DNA from: Cubamyces lactineus
Lineage: Eukaryota > Basidiomycota > Agaricomycetes > Polyporales > Polyporaceae
Reading direction: 5' to 3'
Length of the DNA: 64,000 nucleotides
NCBI GenBank assembly: GCA_022376465.1
Contig: JACDTU010000001.1
Span: forward strand, 1,116,001-1,180,000
Positions 1 to 11,554 of the stretch are shown here, piece by piece (the stretch's first letter is position 1; each line of letters starts with the position of its first letter). The notes beneath the pieces were generated by a model that saw only the letters and a list, made by a program, of their open reading frames with translations, searched no databases and was not told the origin of the DNA. The translations under genes were made by a program, and so were the position numbers.

Positions 1-1276
1 AAGTTAACTTCAGTTCGTCGGCACGTTTTCCACACTATGCGAAACACAGTGAGCTGACGCGAAGTCCGCATTAGTTTCTGTCTTGTAATCAATCCATTGA
101 TCACGGACGCGGTACGCCACATAACGCTGCGCTATAGCGCGCTCTACGGTGGCCATGACAAGGATTACCGGCAGTCTGCATCCGGACCGTGTCTAACTAA
201 CGGTATTAAAGAGAACTCGCCCACCCCCTCAACCATTGAACGAAAGATTGGTGTGATTGCCCTGCAAGGTGGATGCCTTGATGCTATTGGGGGGAGATGA
301 ATTCGCAATGTGCAGTTCGCTGTATACGCAGAAAGCTGTTCTTGATGGAAGTAAGTTGGGTTTGATCCTCCAGCACTGAGCAAGGCTAGTAGGCGGCCAA
401 CGCGTCTTTCCTACTCGCCTTTCTCATCTGTATAGAAGCGGTTGACATCGGTGATCATGTACCCTGGAGATACTGTGAAGACCAGGGCGAACATTGGCAA
501 ATAGTTGTTCGTGTGAAGCGCTTGCGGTATATGCCATGCGTAGCGGCGCAGATGTAACGCACAGCATCCGTGTGAGAGGAAGCCTTCTGACAGCCTCCCG
601 CCACCAGGATGCCACCCTAACTGATGAGCTGATGTTCCCTAGCCTCGTCCGAATTGACTGTGCATTATCCAGCATCAGACAGCGCGCTCAAGAAGGCGGC
701 CGGGAAAGGGAAGATCCATGTCTCGTGTGGGATCATGGCTTCCACGCCGGCGTCCACGGTGCATGTCCCGCCGCCGATGCCATGATCTCCGAAGGTAGAG
801 CAAATCATGCAGGATTTGCGAGGTGGTGTGCACAGGTGGTACCACATAGGCGCGTGTGCTATTAAGTTCTAGACAACTCAAGTACGTCCTGTTCTCTTCA
901 TACTGACATCACACTGGCTCACTGGTGGGGCAAAGAACGCGCATACCTCGAAGCTTGACCAGTGAATATGAACCGGCAAAAACACCGCTTCCTCTCTGTG
1001 CCGCGGCGCGCTCGGTGTACAGGGCGCCCTGTTGTCATATTGAACTCTGCAGCACCCTGCACCACTGCGATCCGTCGGAGCTTCTAATCAGGTACTGACG
1101 GGAGTCTGTCTTCGGTCGAAACCTATAGATGTGCGCTACCCTCGATAGAGGCAGGGCAAACCTTGCCCTCATAAACCTCGTGCCCGAGACCGGCTACTGG
1201 TAGCTCTGTTCCGTTTCTCTCCACACTCCCGCGCTATCGTCCATTCCTTGGATCCTTCTTCTCTCCGTGTGCAGCC
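1..1276. other. 5' flank of the first 7-TM gene; no gene called
   Basis: The first 300 bases show nothing I can assign. From about 330 onward this is the duplicated upstream flank. Short reverse-strand frames around 665-881 resemble a frame in the second copy but carry a stop that the other copy lacks, so they are not called as genes. The segment just before the start codon is pyrimidine-rich, as in many basidiomycete core promoters. Confidence 0.5.
1170..1175 (+). promoter_or_regulatory. TATA-position element of copy A, altered to CATAAA
   Basis: It lies 107 nt upstream of the ATG, at the same relative place and in the same flanking sequence as the TATAAA of copy B (4833-4838). Confidence 0.45.
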
Positions 1277-2824
1277 ATGGGCTTGCCACTGGACCTAGCT
1301 GCCGTGATCTCAACCACACTCGAGGGTATCCTTTATGGTGAGCGCAGGACGCACTTTGAGCGGGTTATATGACTGATTGCTTCGGGAGCCCAGGCTTCTC
1401 CATATTTATGTTCGGCGTTACTATGTTTATCTTGAGAGAGAACAGTCGACGAGCAGGACGGGAAATGAACTACAAGATGGTCTCCCTCTCAGTCGCGCTC
1501 TTGGTCTGTAGTACAGTGGTACGTTCTCCAGCATCTACTTGAATATAGTATGACTCACAGGCCCCAATTCCAGCATATGATCATCGACTTCGTTCGTGTC
1601 AGCAGAGGGTTCATTTTCAAGCGCGATTCATTTCCTGGGGGACCTATTGCGTTCTTCGCCCAACCGTCCGAATGGACGTTCGTTGCCAAAAACGCCGTAT
1701 ACACCATCCAGACACTACTGGGTGACGGCATCCTTGTGAGTTGGAACATTGTCATGATGGGCCGTCTCGTCTTCTGACCGTCCTCTATTTTTGGTCTTAG
1801 ATATACCGTTGCTACGCTGTTTGGCAGTCCTGGTTGATCGTGACCTTCCCCATTGTATTATGGTTCTGGATCGGAGGTGAGAAAGACAAGGCTTCCATCT
1901 GAATGCGCACTAACGTAACGCCTTGATATCAAACAGTTGTGGGAGTGTTGTCTGTGCATGCCGTTTCGACTGTACCGATAGGTGCGGGTACTGTTTTCCT
2001 CGCGAGCGTCGGACGATGGATCACGGCGTTCTACGCCTCTACACTTGCTACCAACTTTCTCGTTACCAGTACGTCCACCTACATGGTCATAAAATTTTCC
2101 TCTTCTTGTTTTCTTTTCTCACGAGGCCTCCTCACTAGTCCTTCTCGCATACAAAATCTGGATCACCAACCGTAGGATATCTCACATGCGTCAGGGCTCA
2201 CTCCTGCCCGTGGTTCGCGTCGTCGCGGATGCCGGCGTGCTCTACTCTGTCACCCTTGCGGCCGCCCTCGGTTGTTTCGTGCAGAAGTCCAATGGCCAAT
2301 ACGTCGTCATTGACATGGTAAGCCCCGCTTTCCCATCCTCCCCTTCCCCTTCCCCTCCCCTTTCCACGCTCCCGTTTGGTCAATTCCTTTGTCCACTCAC
2401 CTCGACTCCCTGTCAATGTCCGCCGCACTGGCGTAAGGCGTACGAGGTGCCGAGCGCACAATAGAGTACATACAGTCGCTGATGCCATCTTGTCCTGGGC
2501 GTCCCACAGGTCTGTCCGATCATCTCCATCACGTTTTATATGGTCATCATCCGCATCGGCCTCGCGGAGTCGCAGCGCAGCTCGGACTTCGGTACAGGCA
2601 GCGGCCTTAGCGCGGCGCACCACCAACCTACCTCAGTGTTCGCCAATGGCGTAGGTCGTACCGGCGACCAGCGCGGCCAGACCGTCCCGATGAGCCGCCT
2701 GCAGGTGCACATCTCCAAGGTATGCGAAACGGATGTAGCAACGCTCGAGAATGAGGGCGACACAGGGTCCGAGATGGACCGCGACCGGAAGATGGCAGGT
2801 CTGGAGGTGCGCAATGTCGTGTAA
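1277..2824 (+). CDS. Seven-TM membrane protein, tandem copy A (349 aa)
   Basis: This is an uncharacterised Agaricomycete-type multispanning membrane protein; no function is known to me. Exons: 1277-1337, 1394-1518, 1574-1735, 1801-1876, 1937-2068, 2139-2317 and 2510-2824. All introns are GT-AG and the frame closes to 349 aa. About seven hydrophobic segments are visible, the first near residues 20-35 and the last near the start of exon 7 (around residue 246-262). A hydrophilic C-terminal tail of roughly 85 residues follows, rich in S, Q, E and D and probably cytoplasmic. The topology resembles a fungal 7-TM receptor, but I see no rhodopsin or STE2/STE3 signature. The start is the first ATG after a pyrimidine-rich leader and matches the start of the second copy. 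The box in the TATA position reads CATAAA here, whereas copy B has TATAAA. Confidence 0.85.
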
Positions 2825-4938
2825 TTCAGACTGCGGCGATTCCTCGGACATTGCAGGAAGGAATGGGCATGTATGGAAGCGGTGAGGGCACACTACTAAT
2901 TATTGATGCGCTGCGTGGATATGATATGACATGCTTGCTATACAGCACTCCTTGACGCTGTCCCGTCAACCATTCTTGATATCACGGTCTGGCGGAGCAG
3001 GTTCCTCTCCGAGTCCGGTTGACTCTGCCCAAGACAGGTCATGGCACAGCCAACGTGATTTGCAGAGAATGTATGTGTCTCTTATGCATCCGCCGCACAA
3101 GCAGCCCGTACAATCGCTGCATGGGAGGGTTGAAATCATTCAGCGAGGGAGGGCCCGGGCTGAGATCAAAGCAGTCTTAGTTCTGAATGCTAGATCCAAT
3201 TGTATGGTTGTAGATACGAAGTCGGGGCGGAAAATGCGACACCATGTTCTAGTACGGTAAGGACTGGGCGGCGAACCTGTAAAGTTCAGGCTCCGAGAGG
3301 GCTGAGCCAGGGGCGTGAGCTCACCGTGGTCAAGCGCTCAACGTGCCTTGACGCCCACATTATGGTGGCGCTGTCCACGAGCCAAGTACCGTCACATCCG
3401 AGTCGACTACATTGTCGAGTTTGCAATTGGCCTGCACTCGGAGATGCTTCTGGCTGTGTGTCTCCGCTTTGAAGGCATACACAATTTCTGCAGCTTACTC
3501 TACGCCTACCACAGTCGCCCGCGGCGAACCCAACGCATCTTACGGCAAAGGTACTGGCACTGAGCCTAGACCGCGTAGGTCTCAAGTTGCATTCCCGGCA
3601 GTCATCTCAGTGATGCGCTCAAGAGTTCAGCAAGAACACACTTGCGGCGGTGAGATCAACTCATATGAACATCTTGTTGGTGTCAAGTTACAATGTTGCA
3701 ACCTGAAGATGAACACTAGCACGGGCTCTTCGGTAAGTCTATCTGGATGTTCATGCGCTAACCATACGATGATTTCTGTCCTTTGGTTCAACTCAGAAAT
3801 CGTGGTTCCCATACAATTCTGCGTCATACCGCGCTCAGGCTCATGATCATACTTATTGCGACAATGACAACGAATCTCTATCCGGAATACGTCTAGCCAG
3901 TCGAATCGGACTTAGCTGACCACAGCATGGCGGGCGGGTATATTAACGTAACTTGTCAACTCAATGCCGTACTTCCGGCTTTCGTGGGGAGTCGACATCG
4001 AGAGGTACAGTGAGTGCACTTCCTGATGGAGGTGAGTTGACTTCGCTCAATCAATCCGGCGCAAGGCCAGTAGACGGCCAGTGTGCCTTGTCTACCGGCT
4101 TTCCTACATTTTCGTCTGTGTAGAAGTCGCTGGCGCCGGCGTGAATGCATCCTGGAGATATTAGGACAATGAGCACTTGCGGCGGAACCCAAAAAGGTAC
4201 AGACGCAACCTACAGCATCCGCGTGGGAGGAGGCCATCATCGAGCGTCCTACCGCCAAAACACCACCCTGACTGATGAGCTGATGATCTCGAATCGTGTC
4301 CGAACTTACTATGCATTGTCCAGCATCAGATAGCATGCCCAAGAAGACGACGACCGCGAAAGGGAAGTTCCATGTCTCGTGTGGGATCATAGATTCCGCA
4401 CCGGTGCACGCGGAGCAGTTTCCGGCGCCGCCGATATGATCCACGCACGTAGAGCGAATCATGTAGGATTTGCGGAATGCGAATGCACAAGAAGTACTAG
4501 AAGTGGGTGCGTACACCATTATACTCCGGATGGCTCAAGTACGTCCCTTTTGTCTGGTACCGACAAAATGCTCATTACTGGCGAACTAGTGGGGCAACGA
4601 ACGCGCAGACGGCAACCGACGCACGCGGACGGGACAAGGCACTGCCCCCATGTATGCCGTGCCACGCTTGGTGCGCAAAGTGCCCTGCTGGGCGGCGTAT
4701 TGAACTTTGCAGCGCTCTACCACTGCGATCCATCGGAGCTTCTGATGAAGGATTCACAATCCTGAAGCTTGTCCTTCGCCGAAACCGATAGATGTGCGCC
4801 AGCCCCGATAAAGCGAGAACACACCTTGTCCCTATAAACCTCGTGCCCGAGTCCGGTTCTCCGTGGCTCTGCTCCGTCTCCCCACGCACCCTCGTGCTAA
4901 CGCTCGTTCCTTGTACATTCATTCTTCTGTGTACAGCT
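2825..4938. other. Spacer between the tandem genes, including the duplicated 5' flank of copy B
   Basis: 2825-3020 is the duplicated 3' flank. About 3030-4000 is unique sequence with only short unsupported frames. From about 4010 onward it is the duplicated 5' flank of copy B. A reverse frame at 3956-4519 is open for 187 codons but has no recognisable domain and is interrupted in copy A, so no gene is called. Confidence 0.5.
4833..4838 (+). promoter_or_regulatory. TATA box of copy B
   Basis: TATAAA lies 106 nt upstream of the ATG and is followed by a pyrimidine-rich leader. The equivalent position in copy A reads CATAAA. Confidence 0.5.
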
Positions 4939-6467
4939 ATGGGCTTGCCATTGGACCTGTCCGCCGTGATATCAACCACGCTAGAGGGCATTCTCTATGG
5001 TGAGTCTCCGGCACACCAACCAGCTGTAGCAACATCTATTCACCCTTCCGGGGCTTCAGGTTTCTCTATATTCATGTTCGGTGTCACCCTGTACATCTTG
5101 AAAGAGAACAGTCGACGAGCAGGACGAGACATGAACTACAAGATGGTCTCCCTCTCGGTTGCGCTTTTGGTGTGCAGTACCGCGGTATGTGCCTCACACC
5201 TCTTCCGAAATACAGAATGCCTCACATCATATTCCAGCATATGATCATCGACTTCGTTCGTGCCTGCAGGGGATTTGTCTTCGAACGTGATTCATATCCT
5301 GGGGGTCCTATCGCATTCTTTGCCCAACCGTCCGAATCGACATTCGTTGCGAAAAACGCAGTATATACCATTCAGACGCTCCTTGGTGACGGCATTCTTG
5401 TCAGTCGAAACATAGCTTTTACGAATTATTATCATTGCTGACCTTCCTCTATTTTGCTCATAGATCTATCGTTGCCATGTCGTCTGGCAGTCCTGGCTCA
5501 TCGTCGCCTTCCCCATTGTCCTGTGGTTCTGGATTGGAGGTGAGAAAATGAAGGTTTCCAACTGAATGAACAGTTCACGTAAACTCTTGATATCGCGTAG
5601 TTGTGGGAGTACTTTGTGTGCAATCTGCCTCGGTTGTACCGATGGGTGCCGGCACCGTTTTCCTCACGACAGTTGGACGGTGGATCACGGCGTTCTACGC
5701 CTCCACGCTCGCTACCAACTTCTTTGTTACGAGTACGTCTTCTTCATTGTTAGCGACTTTGGCCCTTTCTCACAATACCCCCTTACTAGTCCTTCTCGCG
5801 TACAAGATATGGACCACCAACCGCCGGATGGCCCGTGTGCGTCAAGGCTCGCTCCTCCCGGTTGTCCGCGTCGTCGCCGACGCCGGTATGCTCTACTCTG
5901 TTACGCTTGCGGCTGCCCTTGGCTGTTTCGTGCAAAAATCCAATGGCCAATATGTTGTTCTCGACATGGTGAGTACCGCTTTCCCATCCTCACCTTGCCG
6001 TCACCTCCCCGCTCTCCCACCCCTTCAACCTTCTTACCTCTCCAACGACACCCGCCTCACTCGCGTAACGCGAACCACGGGAGTCGATACATATATATTG
6101 TATGGCGGTGACAGATGCTAACGCCGCCGTCGATTCTTCCTCGGGCGTCCTGCAGGTCTGTCCGATCATCTCCATCACGTTTTACATGGTCATCATCCGC
6201 ATCGGCCTTGCGGAGTCGCAGCGCAGTTCGGACCTCGGAACAGGCAGCGGCCTCAGCACGGCGCACCACCAGCCCACATTCAGCTATGGCGGAGGTCGCA
6301 TTGGTGACCCGGCTCGCGACCAAGCTGTCCCGATGAGCCGCCTGCAGGTGCACATAACCAAGGTGCGCGAAACAGACATCGCGACGCTCGAGAACGAGGG
6401 CGACACAGGGTCCGAGACGGACCGCGACCAGAAGATGGCAGGCCTCGAGGTGCGCAATGTCGTGTAA
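4939..6467 (+). CDS. Seven-TM membrane protein, tandem copy B (348 aa)
   Basis: Paralogue of the gene at 1277-2824. Exons: 4939-4999, 5060-5184, 5238-5399, 5464-5539, 5601-5732, 5790-5968 and 6156-6467. The first six exons have exactly the same lengths as in copy A (61, 125, 162, 76, 132 and 179 nt); the last is 3 nt shorter, giving 348 aa. Introns vary in length and sequence. The predicted membrane segments are almost unchanged; most substitutions lie in exon 1, the loops and the C-terminal tail. Both copies have intact start, splice sites and stop, so neither looks like a pseudogene. The family is common in Agaricomycete genomes as uncharacterised membrane proteins; a receptor or transport role would be a guess. 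Confidence 0.86.
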
Positions 6468-7951
6468 CTCGGGCTGCGGCGATTCCTCGGGCACTGCAGG
6501 AAGGACCGGGACCGTATGGCGACAAGGACATGCGATAACTTATTGACACACCGCGTACCTATGGTATGACCCCCCTGTTGTACAGTACAACCTGACGCTC
6601 GCCCGTCGACCATGCATGCGCGATGTAGAGCTCCAGCAGAGCAGGGCTCCCCTCGAGTCCAGTCAAACCTAATCAAAGCGCCTCTTCCTCCATTGTGAAC
6701 GCTGGGTGTTAGGTTGATCACGAAGATCGTCCTCTGACGGATGGTTGGATAAGCTCTATCCATGCGCCATGTCACGGATGCGTCAGGCTCATCTGTTGGG
6801 AAATGTGGCACACTAGGTCAACCCCTCGCGATTCGGGTCTTGCGGCTTCGTGCCCGCTCCTACCACTCTCGCCGATTGCCAATTGCTTGCGAAGCCATCG
6901 CGAAGGTGTTCTCGCGCTTACGCCCTGTCATATGGCGTACAGCACATGTACTGCGCAATGCAAGTTGGTGCCACCTCTTTGGACTCGGATCACTTGTCTA
7001 TTGGCAGGACGCAGCATTCTTCGCCACCACAGAACTACCTCCACTGGCCGTTGGTCGATTGAACCTCCCGTCCAGTATACCCGATAGTTCCGGGTAATCC
7101 GGATCGAGACTACGCCACGGCGTTATGGCCACGAAGAATCCACCACAAAGTCGGCGACAACTTCAAGTCTGTGAGGTTCAGAGGTTCGACTAACCTGACC
7201 CGTTCGCGGGCTATATCTTATACTACTGAATTTTCTGACGTAGATTGTCCTCGGACTCCGGTTCGTAGCGGCGGCTAATTGACCACGGTAAGAGACTCAG
7301 AGTCAAGTCTCGCTATGTGTGTGTGGCACGGACGATATGATACTACGGCGGTAATCCTGGAGAAGTTGGGCCACAATGCGGTCATACGCCACGGATGCAG
7401 ACGAACACTGTTGGCGGCGGCGGTCTTCTGATTCGCCACTGCTTAGAATGCTCACAGCACAGTCAGTCCGAGGCGGACACGAGTAGCGAGCCATCTCTTC
7501 CTGTTACACGGCGTGCCTCTGCGACCACACCAGTACCAGAGCGAGGGTCCGGAACGACACAGTATTTACAGTGCATACTGTTGGATGCCCTGAATTGGCC
7601 AAAGTAGGATCTAGCGATATACTGTGACCGTCTAAGCAAATATTTCAGGCAATTAGCCTGACAATTTGGCGTAAGTGTCGTATAGTAGGTCTACTGCACA
7701 ACGGTCTCTGAAGCTTACTTTCGTCCACTGTACGTCCCGCTTCGAACCCGGCTCGGACGCAATTCCTCGAGCCAACGCCGGAATCCAAATTCGAACGTGA
7801 CGGTTGTACTGGAATGGGAGGTTTGCGAGACCGCCATGAGCGGGAGCACCGTCGGGGCTAGAGACAGGCTGCCCTCTTGGGGCCGTTATTGTGGACCTGC
7901 ATAAAATACCTATTGGTCTCAACGATAGCATTCAAATGCGCTATAGGTAGT
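6468..7951. other. Intergenic; no gene recognised
   Basis: The first 200 bases are the duplicated 3' flank of copy B. The rest has only short overlapping frames on both strands with no recognisable domain or convincing splice pattern. Confidence 0.5.
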
Positions 7952-8743
7952 TTAGCCTCGATGTCTGAAGGATTCAACTGGTAGGATGCTCACCCGCGTC
8001 TCATCCGCTTCCAGTTTGGCTAACAGCTTAGCTTCGTATTCCCATTCGATCTTCAACCCGCCCAACTCAGCTGAGCCTTCCTGCATGAGTTTCCACTGGC
8101 CCCCCCGGGCCCGCGCTCGGATCTCGCGCTCGTGCTCTATCGTCTTCTTGGCATGCATGCGGAGCGTCTCGGATCGCCAGTCGAGGTGGAACTGCTGGAC
8201 GTCGGGAGGTAAAGTGGTGACGAAGTCCGGTGATGCCGCTGCAGGGCACTCGTACAGGTATCCGAGTTGGAGGTTGAGATAGCGTCGGAAGGCGTCGCAT
8301 TCGGTATCGAGGAAGCGTTGAGCGAGTGCGTTGTGAAGTTGGGGGAGCGGTGGGTAGTGTGCTTCGTCGCGGTCGTCCGTGGAGGGTACGACTCCAGGCC
8401 ATGAACTGGCGGATATCAGAACCACTAACGCGTCTGTGTTCTCGGGATGAACCAATACGACGTGCTCGTCGACGGCGGGGTCGTAGAACTGGGGAGCGTA
8501 CACAGAGAGCTCTCCGGGTATCCAACCAAGGGTCCTCAGGCAGCGTTCGGCCTCCAGCACCGAGTCGACGAGAAGGTAGAGAGAGAAGAGAATGGTGCTA
8601 GACCCGTGATAGCGCAGTGCGTACTCATACCAGTACGTATAAGGGATTCGGCTCGTACGGAAAGCTTGGCAAGCGGCTCGACGGTCTCTATAATCCACGG
8701 AAGGAGGGTCTACGACGGAGAGATTGACAGGTGTACTCGTCAT
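7952..8743 (-). CDS. Hypothetical protein, possible degenerate nucleotidyltransferase fold (263 aa)
   Basis: Single open frame. The start is set at 8743 (protein begins MTSTPVNLSV); an in-frame upstream ATG at 8851 would add 36 residues of less protein-like sequence. The N-terminal half has the pattern of fungal orphan proteins in which a short helix with W, E and ALxxHG/YG is followed by a hydrophobic F-x-LYLLV strand and then a helix with an AxxxLxxxGW motif (residues about 25-75). I associate this pattern with a minimal nucleotidyltransferase-like fold, but I see no GS or DxD catalytic motif, so activity is doubtful. The C-terminal third is charged and helical. It is transcribed divergently from the NTase-like gene at 9398. 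The family assignment is weak. Confidence 0.65.
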   Translation of the reverse strand: MTSTPVNLSVVDPPSVDYRDRRAACQAFRTSRIPYTYWYEYALRYHGSSTILFSLYLLVDSVLEAERCLRTLGWIPGELSVYAPQFYDPAVDEHVVLVHPENTDALVVLISASSWPGVVPSTDDRDEAHYPPLPQLHNALAQRFLDTECDAFRRYLNLQLGYLYECPAAASPDFVTTLPPDVQQFHLDWRSETLRMHAKKTIEHEREIRARARGGQWKLMQEGSAELGGLKIEWEYEAKLLAKLEADETRVSILPVESFRHRG

Positions 8744-9397
8744 GCTTGTCGAGCGTGTGGCCGCTGCTGGACCAAAATCCGGGAAGATGTTAGAGGGACA
8801 ACCTGAAGAGTTCAGTCTCCGTATACAGCCAATCCTAGTAGTTCCTGGCAAGGTTGGTCCAAATTACGCAGGTGACGGTGCGTGCAGTGTGCACGAAGGA
8901 GAGTCCTTAGTGCGATGATATTTCGGTAAATATATAACGGCGCATACAGGATGTAAGGTGACTCACTAGCTCAAGAGTCGAGACACTGAGAGGAACGTTA
9001 GTAACAGTGTGTACCAACCTTCTGGTACAGAGCATAGTGCTGTTAGCGCCCGTAGCTGAGCACAAGACTCGATTGGGAGCAGCGCTCATCGCGTCTCAGT
9101 TAACGCTGGCTGCGCCGCAATCATCATCATGCAGCTGTACCTGCGAGTATTCAAATAATCGATGTTCAGGCCTCGGGCCTCGGGGGAGGATTCTCAGTTC
9201 TGAAAGGCCCCGTAACTCGTTCATGCAACTCGTCGGCATCTTCTGTTGAAGATCTGAAGTTATAGCATCCATTCACAGAGCGATCTCGCGAACATCGATA
9301 TACTTGGTACTTGGTACGGCCATCGCGACGTGACATCCATACCGAATATACACTCATATGCATGTTCTGCAACAGATACTACACCTCCACCTCCACG
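8744..9397. other. Divergent intergenic region between two accessory genes
   Basis: A 654-bp region from which the genes at 7952-8743 and 9398-10048 diverge. No clear TATA box or other element was identified. Confidence 0.5.
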
Positions 9398-10048
9398 ATG
9401 TCCCAACCAGAAGTGACAACCCGCAGCGAGGTCACCATCGACTCCATCCTCACCGCCGCGCAAGCCATCGCCGCCGCGATCGGCAACAACAACCCCGCCG
9501 TCCCCTACGCCATCGTCGGCGGCGCCGCCTGCATCCTGCTCGGGAGCCACCGCATCACCGAGGACGTCGACTTCGTCGTGCCCCGGAACACCACCGCCGC
9601 CGCGCGCACGCTCCTGCGCGCGTCCCCCGCGTTCCGCGTCGACGCGCGGACGTGCCACACCTGGCACCGCGCGACGGGCGTCGCGATCGAGATCGTGACG
9701 ATGTGGTTCCAGCGGACGTTCGACGCGCGCACGCCTGTGCTCGTCGTTGGCGACGGTGGCGATGGTGGTGTGCGCGTGCGCGTGCTGCACCCCGTGCGTA
9801 TTCTGGACGCGAAGTGCAAGAGCATCCTCGCGCGGAGCTCGTTCTACAAGAAGAACACGGACGCGCATGATATCGTGTTCCTGCTGGAGTACTGCGTGCG
9901 CAATGGGATCGCGATCAAGGCGGGGGACGTCGAGTACGCTAGAGGGGAGACGATTGAGTATCTCGTCGCGCAGGAGTTGACGCCGCGCGAGGCTTGGAAC
10001 GCTGCAGGTTACGTCGACGATGGTACGTGCCCGTCCGCTTTGCTCTAG
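9398..10048 (+). CDS. Nucleotidyltransferase-fold protein (216 aa if unspliced)
   Basis: Residues 38-58 carry the hallmark of DNA-polymerase-beta-like minimal nucleotidyltransferases: a hydrophobic strand, GGAAC, a helix with LLGSHRIT, then EDVDFVV. The DxD pair (DVD) is the expected metal-binding site. A later strand with IEIVTMW could supply a third acidic position. Such proteins are common in fungal genomes and resemble NTases that adenylylate or otherwise modify targets; the substrate here is unknown. The start is the ATG at 9398, because the upstream in-frame sequence looks like leader. The end is uncertain. The simple frame stops at 10048, but a donor at 10023 and an acceptor ending at 10138 would replace the last six residues and stop at 10197. 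GC is high and codon use is biased to G/C-ending codons compared with the flanks. Confidence 0.75.
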   Translation: MSQPEVTTRSEVTIDSILTAAQAIAAAIGNNNPAVPYAIVGGAACILLGSHRITEDVDFVVPRNTTAAARTLLRASPAFRVDARTCHTWHRATGVAIEIVTMWFQRTFDARTPVLVVGDGGDGGVRVRVLHPVRILDAKCKSILARSSFYKKNTDAHDIVFLLEYCVRNGIAIKAGDVEYARGETIEYLVAQELTPREAWNAAGYVDDGTCPSALL

Positions 10049-11518
10049 CATCCGAGATAGTGCACCCGAGTTGATACACATCGCTCGATAGCGGGATGGC
10101 CACAATGAGACGTCGCGTCCACGGGATACAAAGATAAGGTGATGATTTTCTGGGAGGATTGGATCGGATCGTGTACATCGGAATTGTTGTACTATAATTC
10201 GTGCTCGTAACATAGGCTTCCTATACGCATGTAACTGCCAACTCCAAGTTCTAAGACGGCGGTCAACCTCCATGAACGCAAGTGCGGGAGAGTCCTATGA
10301 TGCGATTCAGCACGATACCATAGCTGAAGGACCGTTATTCACTCACGCGTTTCGGTCTCGGACCTGTAAGACAACACTCTCAAGCGCACCTGTATCCACG
10401 CTAACGCCTTGGACCCACAGAATCGTTGCCGAGGTTCAGATGTTGGACAAGCGAGACACCCAACACTCAACGGGCACACACGGCCTGCACACATACCCAC
10501 CCACTCTCCCCACATGCCCTTGTCGTCGCCGCTGTCATCGTGGACGACGACAGCTCAGCACAGCCAGCCCGGCAGTGACCATCACACGCAGACGAAAGGC
10601 TCGACAAGACGGATTGAATTTGAAGGTTCTGCGAATACGCGGTGAGCCTACTCAAGTACCAGCCGCGGCAACGCCACTACGCAGCACGCGGCATACAGCA
10701 CGCAGCCTGCGACCTGCTCATCGCCCAGCACCCAAGTATGTACCGTACTCGTCGCCCGAATGACCCGCGCGCAGTCCTAAGCTTCAAGCATCGATCCACG
10801 CGGATGCTGCGGTGGGGAGGAGCGACACTCGGAATGCGTGTGACCTCGGTGCGACAAACGGATATTTCTTGCTACGAGGAGACAGCGAGCATCGCGCGTC
10901 CAGGCCTACCTTAAAAAATCAGAGCGATGAGCCTGGAGTCTGGCGTATCCGCTTGCACATAGAAGTAGCCGCGGAACCAGCAAATTTCCTACACGACTGT
11001 CACCGACTCGCACAAACACCAAGAATGAGGCGTCAACGCACCTCACTTCGGGCTTGACCTAGCAACCCGTCGCACGACTCTCGACTCCTAGTTCCCCCCT
11101 CGTACACAGTCTGTCTCCCATACTCTCGTCCGCACCCTCGCACACCGAAGCCCGCTCCGCTACGCAAGCCACAGAATGTCCGGCAGCGGAGATGACCCTC
11201 ATCGATTCATCCTGCACCCACACAGGACGTGAGGGTTAGCTAGATGAGCAGCGTGGGAGCGAGAAACGTGAGAGACTCAGAGACAGAGCACGCGCAGGCA
11301 CCACGGCAGTCGTTCCCTGAGCTTGAGCTGAAGTACAAGGCACAAGCCAATATAGCACCACGGCGAACTGTTACTGGACTTACAGAGGGACCCAAGAGAG
11401 CGTGTAACAAGGTACAAGGCAGATAGACGGCCGAACACCAATCCCAGAACAGCAAGCTACAAAAGCCGACAGAAGACACCAGACAAAGGAACAAACCGTC
11501 ACAAACCCGGACGAATCA

Positions 11519-11554
11519 AGGGACCAGGACCCAGGGACCCAGGACCCAGGGCCC
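11519..11554. repeat. Short tandem repeat, GGGACCCA-type units
   Basis: Alternating GGACCCA and GGGACCCA units arranged head to tail over about 36 bp in non-coding DNA. Confidence 0.7.

Larger units (their letters stand above)
330..3020. repeat. Tandem direct duplication, unit A
   Basis: This unit matches 4010-6670 along its whole length: about 900 bp of 5' flank, a seven-exon gene and about 190 bp of 3' flank. Shared non-coding landmarks include the segment around 420-475 (matching 4120-4165), the stretch at 590-760 (matching 4245-4400) and the 3' flank from 2825 to about 3015 (matching 6468-6665). The outer limits are approximate because similarity fades gradually. Introns and flanks differ more than exons, as expected for an older duplication under coding constraint. 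Confidence 0.85.
4010..6670. repeat. Tandem direct duplication, unit B
   Basis: Second copy of the unit at 330-3020, head to tail, offset by about 3.66 kb. The limits are approximate. Confidence 0.85.

Noticed and set aside
3956..4519. A 187-codon reverse frame in the 5' flank of the second 7-TM gene
   Set aside because: The matching region of the first copy has in-frame stops and length differences, and no domain is seen. Similarity is explained by the DNA duplication.
10272..10763. A 163-codon plus frame in the gene-poor region
   Set aside because: Low protein-like character, no domain, no splice partners, and competing frames on the other strand.
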